Assembly: GCF_947495565.1 (NCBI RefSeq)
Contig: NZ_CANLZM010000002.1
Location: forward strand, 372,001 to 436,000
Source: an uncultured Pontibacter sp.
GTDB lineage: Bacteria; Bacteroidota; Bacteroidia; Cytophagales; Hymenobacteraceae
Reading direction: 5' to 3'
DNA length: 64,000 bases
The position numbers were made by a program, and so were the translations under genes. Of this stretch, positions 1 through 8,178 are shown one piece after another (the stretch's first letter is position 1; the number at the start of each line of letters is the position of its first letter). The notes below the pieces were generated by a model. The model did not search any database, was not told where the DNA came from, and was given only the letters and a program-made list of their open reading frames with translations.

Positions 1-1
1 C

Positions 2-100
2 GAATTAGGCTGGCGCGTGCACACAAAACTGGTAGGTGAAACCGGTATCACGATCATGCATAAAAACCTTGCTATAGCTTCCGATAAACCTGCCCGTTAA
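2..100 (+). CDS. C-terminal end of an unidentified protein (partial)
   Basis: An open frame runs from the window edge to a TAA at 98-100 and encodes the last 32 residues of a protein whose start lies outside the window. The tail is mixed and soluble-looking (it contains GWRVHTKLVGETG and ends DKPAR), with no membrane segment and no motif I can name. It could be a chance open frame, but the stop is followed by a 120-base spacer and then a convergent gene, which fits a real gene end. Family unknown. Confidence 0.5.
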   Translation, partial: ELGWRVHTKLVGETGITIMHKNLAIASDKPAR

Positions 101-222
101 TTTATTTTGATACTTCTTGCCTATCACTTCTAAGCATTACCTTGTAACAGGTGTAGTCTTTTCCAGCAGCAGCAAACTCCCCCCTAGCCCCTCACGGGAG
201 GCAGGGTCGTTCCCCTGCCGCT

Positions 223-822
223 TTACTTTTTCCTGCTAACCCACTTATTTCCCTTCACCCAAAACCGCCAAGGCAGCAAAGCATCTTCGCCTGCATAATC
301 TATACCGATGCGGGGGCCGGTGGCTATACTTTCGGTAGGCAGCGTCAGGCCTTTATCTTCTATCCAGATTGTGTCGCCGGTCAGGTTGGCACCGTAAAGC
401 TTTTTGTTGATGCCTAAGGCAATACTTAGCACGCCAGGGCCAGCAGTTAAATTTGGCTTTATACTTTGGAAGCCGCGCCGAAGCACCATTTCCTCTACTC
501 CCACCTCCGGCTCAATGGCCCGCACCAGTACGGCGTCAGCTTTGTCTTTCTCATTCGTGATGATGTTAAACAGGTGATAAATGCCGTACACTAAGTATAC
601 ATACGCCACGCCTCCCTCCTGATACATAATCTCGGTGCGTGTGGTGCGGCGGTTCAGGTGTGCATGGCAGGCTTTATCATTCTCTCCAGAATACGCTTCT
701 GTCTCCACAATCATGCCGCCGGTCAGCATTCCGTCTATAGAAGTATACAGGTACTTGCCTAGCAGCTCCTGCGCCAGATGCACCACATTGGGTCGGGTAT
801 AAAATTCTTTGGGAAGTTTCAA
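223..822 (-). CDS. mpg: DNA-3-methyladenine glycosylase, AAG/MPG family
   Basis: Base-excision repair glycosylase that flips out and removes alkylated purines such as 3-methyladenine. The 199 residues match the usual length of bacterial AAG-type enzymes. The hallmark segment IVETEAYSG lies at residues 38-46; by comparison with human AAG, E42 would be the catalytic general base and Y44 and H53 the residues stacking on the flipped base. The later YVYLVYGIYHLFNI segment is also typical. The ATG at 822 starts directly with the conserved N-terminal part, so the start is secure. It is transcribed divergently from the B12 uptake locus and appears to be monocistronic. It has no similarity to AlkA or Tag glycosylases. 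Confidence 0.93.
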   Translation of the reverse strand: MKLPKEFYTRPNVVHLAQELLGKYLYTSIDGMLTGGMIVETEAYSGENDKACHAHLNRRTTRTEIMYQEGGVAYVYLVYGIYHLFNIITNEKDKADAVLVRAIEPEVGVEEMVLRRGFQSIKPNLTAGPGVLSIALGINKKLYGANLTGDTIWIEDKGLTLPTESIATGPRIGIDYAGEDALLPWRFWVKGNKWVSRKK

Positions 823-903
823 GTTTCCTTATTTGTTATCAGTTAATCGTTATCGTGTCTACGCACATCCTACCGCTCTCTCCTAATTCCTGACTAATAA
901 TTC

Positions 904-931
904 TTAATTCGTAATTATTAATTCGTAATTT
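904..931 (+). repeat. Tandem 14-bp repeat in the btuB promoter region
   Basis: TTAATTCGTAATT(A/T) occurs twice head to tail (904-917 and 918-931) directly upstream of the cobalamin riboswitch. The end of the second copy reads TAATTTCG (926-933), one base from the Bacteroidota -7 box TAnnTTTG, so the repeat may carry the promoter of the riboswitch transcript. The promoter role is inferred. Confidence 0.5.
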
Positions 932-942
932 CGCCCCCAGAT

Positions 943-1125
943 TGGTGGCTGTAACTACTTCCGTGGTTATGGCCTTAAAAGGGAAGCAGGTGTGAATCCT
1001 GCGCTGTTCCCGCAACTGTCATCTTCTTAAAAAGGGTTAGCCAACACCTTAGCCACTGTGCCGCAAACGCTGCATGGGAAGGCGCGCTAACTGAAGAGAG
1101 CCAGGAGACCTGCCAGTCCGACACA
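943..1125 (+). promoter_or_regulatory. Cobalamin riboswitch (adenosylcobalamin/B12 aptamer)
   Basis: The region holds the conserved B12-box pieces in order: GGTGGCTGTAAC near 944, then GGGAAGCAGGTGTGAATC and the following CTGCGCTGTTCCCGCAACTGT (981-1019), and GAGCCAGGAGACCTGCC (about 1098-1114). These form the aptamer core and its kissing-loop side. It lies on the same strand and about 110 bases upstream of btuB, with a following gene also for B12 capture, so it should repress uptake when cobalamin is plentiful. The expression platform (about 1126-1231) has no obvious U-tract terminator, which suggests control of translation rather than termination. The exact ends are approximate. Confidence 0.93.
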
Positions 1126-1175
1126 AAATTTGTCGTATGCTTTCGGGTAAAAAGCTGGACGGCCACCGCCATATC

Positions 1176-1235
1176 ATGCGTTTGCTGTTTCTGCCTTTCT
1201 GCCTTTGGCATGCTTCGGGATGTAAGCAACCTTGA
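1176..1235 (+). CDS. Putative 19-codon leader ORF overlapping the btuB start
   Basis: ATG at 1176 opens a 19-residue frame beginning MRLLFLPFCLWHASGC and ending with TGA at 1233-1235. The stop overlaps the TTG (1232-1234) that starts the btuB frame, as TTGA. Such start-stop overlap is typical of translational coupling. The peptide is hydrophobic and signal-peptide-like, so an alternative is that it is the true N-terminus of BtuB separated by a frameshift. No family is known. Confidence 0.35.
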   Translation: MRLLFLPFCLWHASGCKQP

Positions 1236-3154
1236 TTTTGGCAAAATTCTCTTTTCTGAAAGTATGGCTTTGCGCCTGCTTAAGCAGCCTGGCTCCTATG
1301 GCCGCCGCACAGCAGGACACTACACAGCACCAGCTACGTACCGTGCAGGTATTCGGCAAACCCGCCGAAGTATATGCCGCCGGTAGCCGCGTGGTGCAGG
1401 TAGATAGTGCCTACCTGAGCACCTACAGCTCCGGCACACTAGCTGAAGCGCTGCAGGCCCGTACCCCAATTTACTTTAAAAGCTATGGCGCCAGCGGCAC
1501 CTCTACAGTAGCCTTTCGGGGCACCAACGCATCACAAACGGCTGTACTCTGGAATGGCCTGAACATTGCGCCCGCTACTTTAGGCCAATCAGACTTCTCA
1601 ACTTTACCTTTAAGCGGCATTGGTGAGGTGGCGGTGCAGCATGGTGCTGCAGCGGCTACTTACGGTAGCGGAGCCATTGGTGGAGCAGTGCTTCTTAATT
1701 CTGCCAAGTATAAAACTGCTAGGTTAAGCGGCGATGTAAAGCTGGAGGCCGGTAGTTTTGGCAGGTACTTTGGCAGCGGCAGCGCAGGTTACAGCACCAA
1801 AAAGTTTAGCTTCGGAGTGAGTGCATACGGGCAGCTGGCAAAAAACGATTTCAAGTACAAAGACCTGACCCGCTTTGGCACCCCAGAAGTCCGGCAGGAT
1901 AACGCACAGGTGGAGCAGCATGGCTTTACCAAAGACCTGAGTTGGCAAATTTCACCTCAAACACAGCTGGCTGTACATGGCTGGTACACGTTTTCGGACC
2001 GGGAACTGCAGCCTGCCATGGGCTCCGCTTATGCCGATGCACGGCAGCGGGACGAAAGCCTGCGCCTGATGGCCGAACTGCAGCACCAAAGCCGCTTTGG
2101 CCAGACCGACATTAAGTTGGCTTACTTCAACGAGTACCTGCATTACACCGACCTCAGCAACGATTCTAAATCCGAAGTAGATACCTACCAGCTGCAGGCG
2201 GAGCAGACATTTACCAGAGGCGAACGCTGGAGCCTGCGCGGCGGGCTTAACATGCAGCATTTTGTGGCAGATAATGATGGTTACGCCGCACAGCAGGATG
2301 AGAACCGCGCCTCTCTTTTCGCCCTTTTTCGCTACAACCCGGTGCAACCGCTGCAGCTCTCGCTGAACCTGCGGCAGGCATTGGTAGAGGGCTTCAACCC
2401 GCCGCCTACACCGGCACTGGGCTTTAACTGGAAATTCTTCAACAGCAATCAGCACCAGGTTTCTTTAAAAGGCAACGCCAGCGGCAGCTACAGGGTGCCC
2501 ACGCTCAACGATCGGTTTTGGGCAGGCACCGGCAACCCGGACCTGAAGCCCGAGCAAGGCTGGAGCTATGAACTGGGCCTGCGCCACGTGCTGGTCCAAG
2601 GCAATACCTTCTTACTCGAAACGGAAGCCACGGCCTACCACATGCTTGTTGATGACTGGATTCAGTGGAGCCCGGGCAATACAGGTGCGTGGCGCCCGGT
2701 GAACCTGCAAAAGGTAGAAAGCAAAGGAATAGAACTCAGCACCACCGCCACCTCCACTTTAAGGGAGGTAAAGCTCAGCAGCACGGCTGGCTATACTTAT
2801 ACTTCGTCGGAGCAGGTGGAAGTGTACGAAGGAAACGGCGACGAAGGGAAGCAACTGATGTATGTGCCGCGCCACAAAGCTATACTTTCAGCAGAGGCAA
2901 ACTATAGAAACTGGCGACTGCTGGGCAATCTTAACTACACCGGCCTGCGCTATACTTCCAACTCCGAAACCAACAACCTCGACAGCTTTATACTTCTAAA
3001 CCTTGCCTTGAGCCGGAAACTGCAGTTGGGCCAGCACTCGCTGCTCCTCACGCTCCGCTCCGATAACATGACCAATGCCGCTTACCAGACAATGGCTTAC
3101 CGGGCCATGCCGCCGCGCGGCTATACGTTCAGCTTACGCTTTATTATCCCTTAA
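1232..3154 (+). CDS. btuB: TonB-dependent vitamin B12 receptor (BtuB-like)
   Basis: Outer-membrane TonB-dependent receptor of 640 residues. An N-terminal signal peptide (hydrophobic stretch ending MAAAQQ) is followed by a plug domain (about residues 40-155, with VAFRGTNASQTAVLWNGLNI and later GSGAIGGAVLLN) and a long beta-barrel ending in an aromatic-rich strand, SLRFIIP. The substrate is assigned from context: a cobalamin riboswitch lies directly upstream and a BtuG-like lipoprotein 22 bases downstream. The frame has no ATG before the signal peptide. TTG at 1232 (or TTG 1238) is the only workable start, because an in-frame TAA lies at 1223-1225. The short leader ORF overlapping this start may couple translation to the riboswitch. 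The length is typical of BtuB. Confidence 0.88.
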   Translation: MILAKFSFLKVWLCACLSSLAPMAAAQQDTTQHQLRTVQVFGKPAEVYAAGSRVVQVDSAYLSTYSSGTLAEALQARTPIYFKSYGASGTSTVAFRGTNASQTAVLWNGLNIAPATLGQSDFSTLPLSGIGEVAVQHGAAAATYGSGAIGGAVLLNSAKYKTARLSGDVKLEAGSFGRYFGSGSAGYSTKKFSFGVSAYGQLAKNDFKYKDLTRFGTPEVRQDNAQVEQHGFTKDLSWQISPQTQLAVHGWYTFSDRELQPAMGSAYADARQRDESLRLMAELQHQSRFGQTDIKLAYFNEYLHYTDLSNDSKSEVDTYQLQAEQTFTRGERWSLRGGLNMQHFVADNDGYAAQQDENRASLFALFRYNPVQPLQLSLNLRQALVEGFNPPPTPALGFNWKFFNSNQHQVSLKGNASGSYRVPTLNDRFWAGTGNPDLKPEQGWSYELGLRHVLVQGNTFLLETEATAYHMLVDDWIQWSPGNTGAWRPVNLQKVESKGIELSTTATSTLREVKLSSTAGYTYTSSEQVEVYEGNGDEGKQLMYVPRHKAILSAEANYRNWRLLGNLNYTGLRYTSNSETNNLDSFILLNLALSRKLQLGQHSLLLTLRSDNMTNAAYQTMAYRAMPPRGYTFSLRFIIP

Positions 3155-3176
3155 TTATATCCATACTTAAACCATA

Positions 3177-4259
3177 ATGAGAAAACTTAACTATTTCCGC
3201 AGTTTCTTTTTGGCTGCTACATTAGCCATTACCTCACTAGGCTTTACCAGCTGCGATGACGACAACGACGGCCCTACCGGTGCTTATGCCGAAGAAGGCG
3301 TGTTTGTAGTAAACGAGGGTAACTTCCAAACGCCTAACGGGTCAGTCTCTTATTACAATACTAACACCAAAGAGGTACAGAATAACATCTTTGGCCGCTC
3401 GAACAACAACCGGCCACTTGGCGACGTGGTGCAGAGTATGGTCATCCACGGCGATCGCGCTTTTATAGTTGTTAACAACAGCAACAAGATAGAAGTAGTA
3501 AATGCGGGCACTTTTGCGTCAGTGGGTGTGGTAGAGGGCTTGGCGCTGCCCCGTTACTTTGTGGCGCTTAACAACGACAAAGGCTATGTAACGGAGTATG
3601 TAAACTTCGGGATAGGCCGTGTGTCTGTTATCGACCTGAACACTTATACGGTAACTAAAACGATACCTGTAGGGAAGCTGCCGGAGCAGATAGCACTTGC
3701 AGGCGGAAAGCTTTATGTAACCAACAGCGGCGATAACACGGTTTCGGTTATAAACACAGCGACCGATGCCGTGGAAACTTCTATTACGGTGGCAGACGCG
3801 CCAAACAGCTTGGCTATTGACCGCAACAATGTTCTTTGGGTACTGAGCAGCGGCAACAAATCTTACGATCCATACCCTGAGGTAGACGAAGCCAATAGCA
3901 CTGCTGCCAGCCTTACAAAAATAAACACATCAAACAATACTGTAACGGGCACTATTACATTTCCCGAGGTAGCCGCTTCGGCAGGTAAGCTGGTTATGAA
4001 TGGCAACAGAGATAAGCTTTATTTTATCTACAACGGCGGTGTTCATCAACTTGGCATTACAGCAAGCACCGTCAACTCTTCTCCCCTTATCAACCGTAGC
4101 TTCTACGGCCTGGGCGTAGACCCTGAGACCAGTTATATCTATGGCGGCGATGATAATGGCTTTGATGGCGACGGAACAGTATATGTTTACAACCCGGATG
4201 GCACACAGATAAGCACCTTTAAAGCAGGTATAGCCCCGAACGGGTTTCTATTCAACTAA
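3177..4259 (+). CDS. btuG: Surface beta-propeller lipoprotein, BtuG/DUF5074-like
   Basis: 360-residue lipoprotein. The signal peptide ends in the lipobox LGFTSC with Cys26, followed by DDDND, the acidic pattern that in Bacteroidota marks lipoproteins exported to the cell surface. The mature part is a YncE/NHL-type beta-propeller made of repeats such as GDRAFIVVNNSNKIEVVNA and GGKLYVTNSGDNTVSVIN. In Bacteroides thetaiotaomicron, BtuG of this family caps BtuB and binds cobalamin extremely tightly. The 22-base spacing from btuB and the shared riboswitch support the same role here. A generic DUF5074 propeller of other function cannot be excluded without comparison to BtuG residues. A strong terminator follows. 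Confidence 0.82.
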   Translation: MRKLNYFRSFFLAATLAITSLGFTSCDDDNDGPTGAYAEEGVFVVNEGNFQTPNGSVSYYNTNTKEVQNNIFGRSNNNRPLGDVVQSMVIHGDRAFIVVNNSNKIEVVNAGTFASVGVVEGLALPRYFVALNNDKGYVTEYVNFGIGRVSVIDLNTYTVTKTIPVGKLPEQIALAGGKLYVTNSGDNTVSVINTATDAVETSITVADAPNSLAIDRNNVLWVLSSGNKSYDPYPEVDEANSTAASLTKINTSNNTVTGTITFPEVAASAGKLVMNGNRDKLYFIYNGGVHQLGITASTVNSSPLINRSFYGLGVDPETSYIYGGDDNGFDGDGTVYVYNPDGTQISTFKAGIAPNGFLFN

Positions 4260-4276
4260 GCTTCTGTAAAAACTGT

Positions 4277-4320
4277 AAACAGCAAAGCCTGCCTCGTAAC
4301 CGAAGCAGGCTTTGCTGTTT
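4277..4320. terminator. Bidirectional terminator after btuG
   Basis: A perfect 16-bp inverted repeat (AAACAGCAAAGCCTGC at 4277-4292 against 4305-4320) with a 12-base loop lies between the converging btuG and the lipoprotein gene at 4339. A/T-rich arms provide U-tracts in both directions. Confidence 0.88.
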
Positions 4321-4338
4321 ATAAGTGTTTTAACTTTA

Positions 4339-4635
4339 CTACTGCTGCTCTTCCTGCACATCTTCACGGTCTATGCCATCACCTGTGCCGTCTCCGGCAT
4401 GTACGGCAGAGCCTTCTTCGTTACCGTCATAGTACTGCTCCATTGAGTCGCGCGCTGCTTCGTTGCTGTTCAGATCGCCTTCTTCCCCTACCATCTCGCC
4501 TTCATCCCGGATGTCGCTTCGCTCGGTGTTCGTCTCGCCAGGGTCGGTGCCGGTGCTACATGCCGCCATGCCAAAAGTTGCCGTTATGGCAGCAGCCAGT
4601 GCAAAAACTGTTGTTCTTATGTTTCGCCTATTCAT
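4339..4635 (-). CDS. Small acidic lipoprotein, unknown function
   Basis: 98 residues. The signal peptide (FALAAAITATFGMAAC) ends at a lipobox Cys26. The mature part is short, very acidic and of low complexity (GETNTERSDIRDEGEMVGEEG and later EDVQEEQQ), with no predicted fold I recognise. Acidic residues follow the Cys only after a few positions, so surface export is uncertain. It faces btuG across a shared terminator. Similar small disordered lipoproteins are common in Hymenobacteraceae, but no function is known. Confidence 0.7.
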   Translation of the reverse strand: MNRRNIRTTVFALAAAITATFGMAACSTGTDPGETNTERSDIRDEGEMVGEEGDLNSNEAARDSMEQYYDGNEEGSAVHAGDGTGDGIDREDVQEEQQ

Positions 4636-4788
4636 TGTTCAATTTATTTCCAGTTAAACATGCATTATGATATACATTGCAGCTTACTCAAGCTACTAAA
4701 TGTACGGCACGGCGCAGTTTATAGTTAAAAAGCACATCAGAAGGCAGGCATAACCGTACATCAGCATACAACTAAACTAAAACGTGCT

Positions 4789-4956
4789 ATGGAAGAGAAC
4801 ACACAGAAACAACCCCCTAAAGAGAATACAAAAGATGATTCCTCGGATGTAGAGAAAGTGCGGAAAGATAGGCAAATGCCGCCTCCTGAACCGAAGCCAG
4901 AAAACGAGGGGCAACACTCTGAGCAGGAGCGTGAGGCGGAAAAAGGCCATGCCTGA
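4789..4956 (+). CDS. Small highly charged protein (55 aa), unknown
   Basis: ATG at 4789 opens a 55-residue frame ending at TGA 4954-4956. The product is almost entirely polar (Glu, Lys, Gln, Pro, Asp), including KVRKDRQMPPPEPKPENEG, and is probably intrinsically disordered, with no membrane segment. The codon pattern looks coding and the next gene follows after 52 bases on the same strand. Nothing in it points to a function. Confidence 0.55.
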   Translation: MEENTQKQPPKENTKDDSSDVEKVRKDRQMPPPEPKPENEGQHSEQEREAEKGHA

Positions 4957-5008
4957 TTTTTAAATGTGCCTGCTACCGCCCTATCTTTGGCCGTAAGAAA
5001 ATAATTTT

Positions 5009-5236
5009 ATGCCGAAGCCGATTATAAAACCACAATTGCGCCGCCAACTGCTACTGCTTGCCGCTATTTGCCTGCTGCTGGCGCTGGCCCTGGAGTTGTA
5101 TACTTTTGGCTTAAACTCAGACCTGCCGCTACGCTGGCTCCGTAGCTCCTTCGTAATTTTTATACTTGTATCGCTCACAGCGCTTGCCATAGTGCCAGGC
5201 GTAAACAAAGCTGTTGACAAGGTCCTGAAAAGATAG
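5009..5236 (+). CDS. DUF2798-like two-helix membrane protein
   Basis: 75 residues with two transmembrane helices (about residues 13-31, LLLLAAICLLLALALELYT, and 45-63, SSFVIFILVSLTALAIVP) joined by a short loop with a conserved-looking WLRSSFV. This order (a short basic N-terminus, a helix, a loop before helix two, then a V-x-x-V-D tail) resembles DUF2798 small membrane proteins, whose role is unknown. A terminator hairpin follows. Confidence 0.65.
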   Translation: MPKPIIKPQLRRQLLLLAAICLLLALALELYTFGLNSDLPLRWLRSSFVIFILVSLTALAIVPGVNKAVDKVLKR

Positions 5237-5263
5237 TGCTTAAGGTAAGCATACAGAAAATAA

Positions 5264-5296
5264 GAAAGCCTGCGGTTAATACACGCAGGCTTTTGC
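5264..5296 (+). terminator. Rho-independent terminator
   Basis: AAAGCCTGCG and CGCAGGCTTT form a 10-bp stem with an 8-9 base loop, followed by TTGCTTTTCT. It lies 28 bases after the DUF2798-like gene. Confidence 0.75.
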
Positions 5297-5326
5297 TTTT
5301 CTAGGGTGTTAGTTGGAAGTGGGAAG

Positions 5327-5626
5327 TTATAGATGAGTTACCGCCATATGATTGGCAGAGTCATGCTCCGCTAACAGCAGCAAATTGCTTTGTAAAGCCT
5401 GAGCCATTTGCAAAGGGTTATACTTACTTCTTTCTGTAGCCTGTAAAGCATGCTGTAGACAACAGTTTGTATTTGCTGCACGACTTGTGGGAACTACCTC
5501 TTCCTGCGGCTCTGCAGAAGAGATTATCATTTTCAGATTAGCGTTTTCCTGCCAATCCAGCGCAAAAATTGCAAGTATCAACAGGAGTGTGGTTAGCACC
5601 ATCTGCAGGTTTTTCCGTGTGTTCAT
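5327..5626 (-). CDS. Small membrane-anchored hypothetical protein
   Basis: 99 residues from ATG 5626. An upstream in-frame start would add 23 atypical residues and is not preferred. After a basic start (MNTRKNLQ) there is one hydrophobic helix (about residues 8-25, MVLTTLLLILAIFAL), and the rest is polar with a CC pair (NTNCCLQHALQ). It could be a single-pass inner-membrane protein or a secreted peptide. No family is recognised. It is convergent with the DUF2798-like gene and divergent from the radical SAM gene. Confidence 0.5.
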   Translation of the reverse strand: MNTRKNLQMVLTTLLLILAIFALDWQENANLKMIISSAEPQEEVVPTSRAANTNCCLQHALQATERSKYNPLQMAQALQSNLLLLAEHDSANHMAVTHL

Positions 5627-5924
5627 AGTACAGGGCGTTTGTGTGGTAGTGTAGAAGGGTAAACCCCTCAGTAGCAGTTGTATTTCAGTATTCAAATATA
5701 AATGCCCGAATTGTAAATAGCAAATATTTAATATTAATTATATTTTAAGTGTAATAATATTTTCTTCCAGGTTGATAAACATACAGGTAATGTAAGCTTC
5801 AGATGAACCCGCATCCCTGCCTGGGCTGTTGCATAGGCGGCGGCTCTTAAAGTCTGCGCCATTATCTGTACTTTTGTGCAGTGGCCTTGCTGCCGCCTAT
5901 ATATACTTTAAGCTGAATTATACT

Positions 5925-8132
5925 TTGGAGAAGAAGCCTACTATACTGCTCATTACGCCACCGCTCACACAATTAAACACTCCCTATCCTGCCACAGCCT
6001 ACCTCAAAGGTTTTTTGAAAAGCCGCGGCTACAGCGTTACACAGGCCGATTTAGGCATTGAACTGGTGCTGCGGATGTTCTCACGCAAAGGCCTTCAGCG
6101 TATTTTTGATGCCGTGGAGCAAGGCAACTACGAGCTTTCTGACAACAGCCTGCGCATCCTGCACCTGAAGCGCGACTACCTCAATACCATTGAGCCCGTC
6201 ATCCGGTTTCTGCAGAACAAAGACCACACACTGGCGCAGCAGATCAGCTACAGTCGCTTTCTGCCCGAGGCCTCGCGCTTTGATCAGGTAGAGGATATCG
6301 ACTGGGCTTTCGGTAGTATGGGCATCACTGACAGAGCCCGGTACCTGGCCACTTTATACTTGGAAGACCTCGGGGATTTGATTAAAGAAACCATATCGCC
6401 ATACTTTGCCTTCAGCCGCTACGCTGATAAACTGGCCATGTCAGCCACCTCGTTCGACCCGCTGGAGGAGGCGCTGCAGGAGGAGCCGAGCCTGATAGAT
6501 TTGATGTTGTTGGAGCTGCTGGAGGAGCACCTACAAAAAGCACAGCCAGATGTGGTGGGCTTTTCCATACCTTTTCCGGGCAACTTATATGGCGGCCTCC
6601 GGATGGCGAAATACATCAAAACACATTCTCCAAGTATAAAAACAGCTATGGGAGGCGGCTACCCGAACACCGAGCTGCGCAGTTTGCGTGAGCCGCGCCT
6701 GTTTAAGTACATAGATTTTGTAACGCTGGATGACGGCGAAGGCCCTTGGCTAAAGCTGCTGGAGCACCTGCAGGGCCAGCGGGAGGCGGAGCAGCTGCAG
6801 CGCACTTTTATGCTTGCCCATGGCGAGGTAAAGTATATAAATGGCAGCACAGATGCTGACATTCCGCACACGGAGGTAGGCACGCCCGACTATAGCGACC
6901 TGAAACTGCCTGATTATCTCTCGGTGATTGATGTGATAAACCCGATGCACCGCCTCTGGAGCGATGGCCGCTGGAACAAACTTACCATTGCCCACGGCTG
7001 CTACTGGAAGCGCTGCTCCTTCTGCGACATCACTCTGGATTATATAAACCGCTACGATGTGGCACCGGCCACTTTACTGGTAGACCGCATTGAGCAGATA
7101 ATAGCCCAAACCGGCCAGACTGGATTCCATTTTGTAGACGAAGCCGCTCCTCCTGCCCCACTCCGCGACATGGCTATTGAGCTGATTCGCCGAGGTGTGA
7201 AAATCAGTTGGTGGGGCAACATCCGTTTTGAGAAAACCTTTACGCCGGACCTTTGCCGCCTACTGGCCGCTTCAGGCTGCATTGCTGTGTCGGGTGGTTT
7301 GGAAGTGGCGTCAGATAGGCTGCTGCAGCTCATGGCCAAGGGTGTAAGTATAGCCCAGGTGGCCCGCGTTACCGACAGTTTTACCCAGGCCGGTATTATG
7401 GTGCACGCCTACCTCATGTATGGCTTCCCGACACAAACCGCCCAGGAGACAATAGATTCGTTGGAGGTGGTGCGGCAGCTGTTTCTGAATAACGTGATCC
7501 AATCAGGTTACTGGCACCGTTTCAGCATGACGGCGCACAGCCCAGTGGGCAAGGAGCCGGAGAAGTATGGCGTAGTAAAGGTTGGCCCTCTAGAAGGCGA
7601 CTTTGCAAATAACGACCTGTGGCACGAAGACCCGAAAGGCACCGACCATAGTTTGTTTGGCGAAGGGCTGGCCAAGGCGCTCTATAATTACATGCACGGC
7701 ATCGGCCTGGAGGAGAAACTCTCGTTCTGGTTTGATTTTAAAGTGCCGCGCACCACAGAGAAACCTAACTCGATTGCCGAGGCTATCTCTGCCCCGCACC
7801 GCCCCGACGGCTCCCGCCCTAATGCGCGCGTGCTCTGGCTGGGCAACACCCCGGCCATCGATTTTACTATAATTGCCCAGAAAGGCCAGACCATTGAGCG
7901 CTGCCTGCTCACATTCTTTGAGAAAGGCGAGGACTTTGAGGTAAAAACTACCGCTATTATTGGTCAGTGGCTGTTTGATGTGCTGCAGAAAATTACGCCA
8001 GATAACCCGGAAGCTGTTACGCTGAAGCAGCTGGAGGCGAGTTTTCCGACGGAGGCGCACCTAAACTTTGCTGAGTTTCTGAGTTCGCCGAGCTGGTTTG
8101 AGCTAAGGGAGAAAGGACTGTTGTTGCTGTAA
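5925..8132 (+). CDS. B12-binding domain radical SAM protein
   Basis: About 735 residues. The N-terminal part (about 1-260, from KPTILLITPPLTQLNTPYPA) is a Rossmann-like B12-binding domain of the kind that binds cobalamin in class B radical SAM enzymes. The radical SAM core follows, with its iron-sulfur Cys at C359, C364 and C367 in HGCYWKRCSFCD. This spacing is CX4CX2C instead of the usual CX3CX2C. The core continues with HFVDEAAPP and the SGGLEVASDRLL region. The C-terminal 170 residues are not assigned. Reaction and substrate are unknown. The frame is open upstream to TTG 5829, but that extension is a basic-hydrophobic segment unlike the family, so I place the start at TTG 5925. The B12 uptake genes nearby fit a cobalamin-dependent enzyme. 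Confidence 0.85.
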   Translation: MEKKPTILLITPPLTQLNTPYPATAYLKGFLKSRGYSVTQADLGIELVLRMFSRKGLQRIFDAVEQGNYELSDNSLRILHLKRDYLNTIEPVIRFLQNKDHTLAQQISYSRFLPEASRFDQVEDIDWAFGSMGITDRARYLATLYLEDLGDLIKETISPYFAFSRYADKLAMSATSFDPLEEALQEEPSLIDLMLLELLEEHLQKAQPDVVGFSIPFPGNLYGGLRMAKYIKTHSPSIKTAMGGGYPNTELRSLREPRLFKYIDFVTLDDGEGPWLKLLEHLQGQREAEQLQRTFMLAHGEVKYINGSTDADIPHTEVGTPDYSDLKLPDYLSVIDVINPMHRLWSDGRWNKLTIAHGCYWKRCSFCDITLDYINRYDVAPATLLVDRIEQIIAQTGQTGFHFVDEAAPPAPLRDMAIELIRRGVKISWWGNIRFEKTFTPDLCRLLAASGCIAVSGGLEVASDRLLQLMAKGVSIAQVARVTDSFTQAGIMVHAYLMYGFPTQTAQETIDSLEVVRQLFLNNVIQSGYWHRFSMTAHSPVGKEPEKYGVVKVGPLEGDFANNDLWHEDPKGTDHSLFGEGLAKALYNYMHGIGLEEKLSFWFDFKVPRTTEKPNSIAEAISAPHRPDGSRPNARVLWLGNTPAIDFTIIAQKGQTIERCLLTFFEKGEDFEVKTTAIIGQWLFDVLQKITPDNPEAVTLKQLEASFPTEAHLNFAEFLSSPSWFELREKGLLLL

Positions 8133-8174
8133 AGTATAAACCCGAAGCCTTTCCAGGCTTCGGGTTTATACTTT
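8131..8174. terminator. Bidirectional terminator
   Basis: A perfect 20-bp inverted repeat (8131-8150 and 8155-8174) has a 4-base loop TTCC and lies between converging genes. Its arms contain the window-wide heptamer as AAGTATA and TATACTT. Confidence 0.88.
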
Positions 8175-8178
8175 ATAC

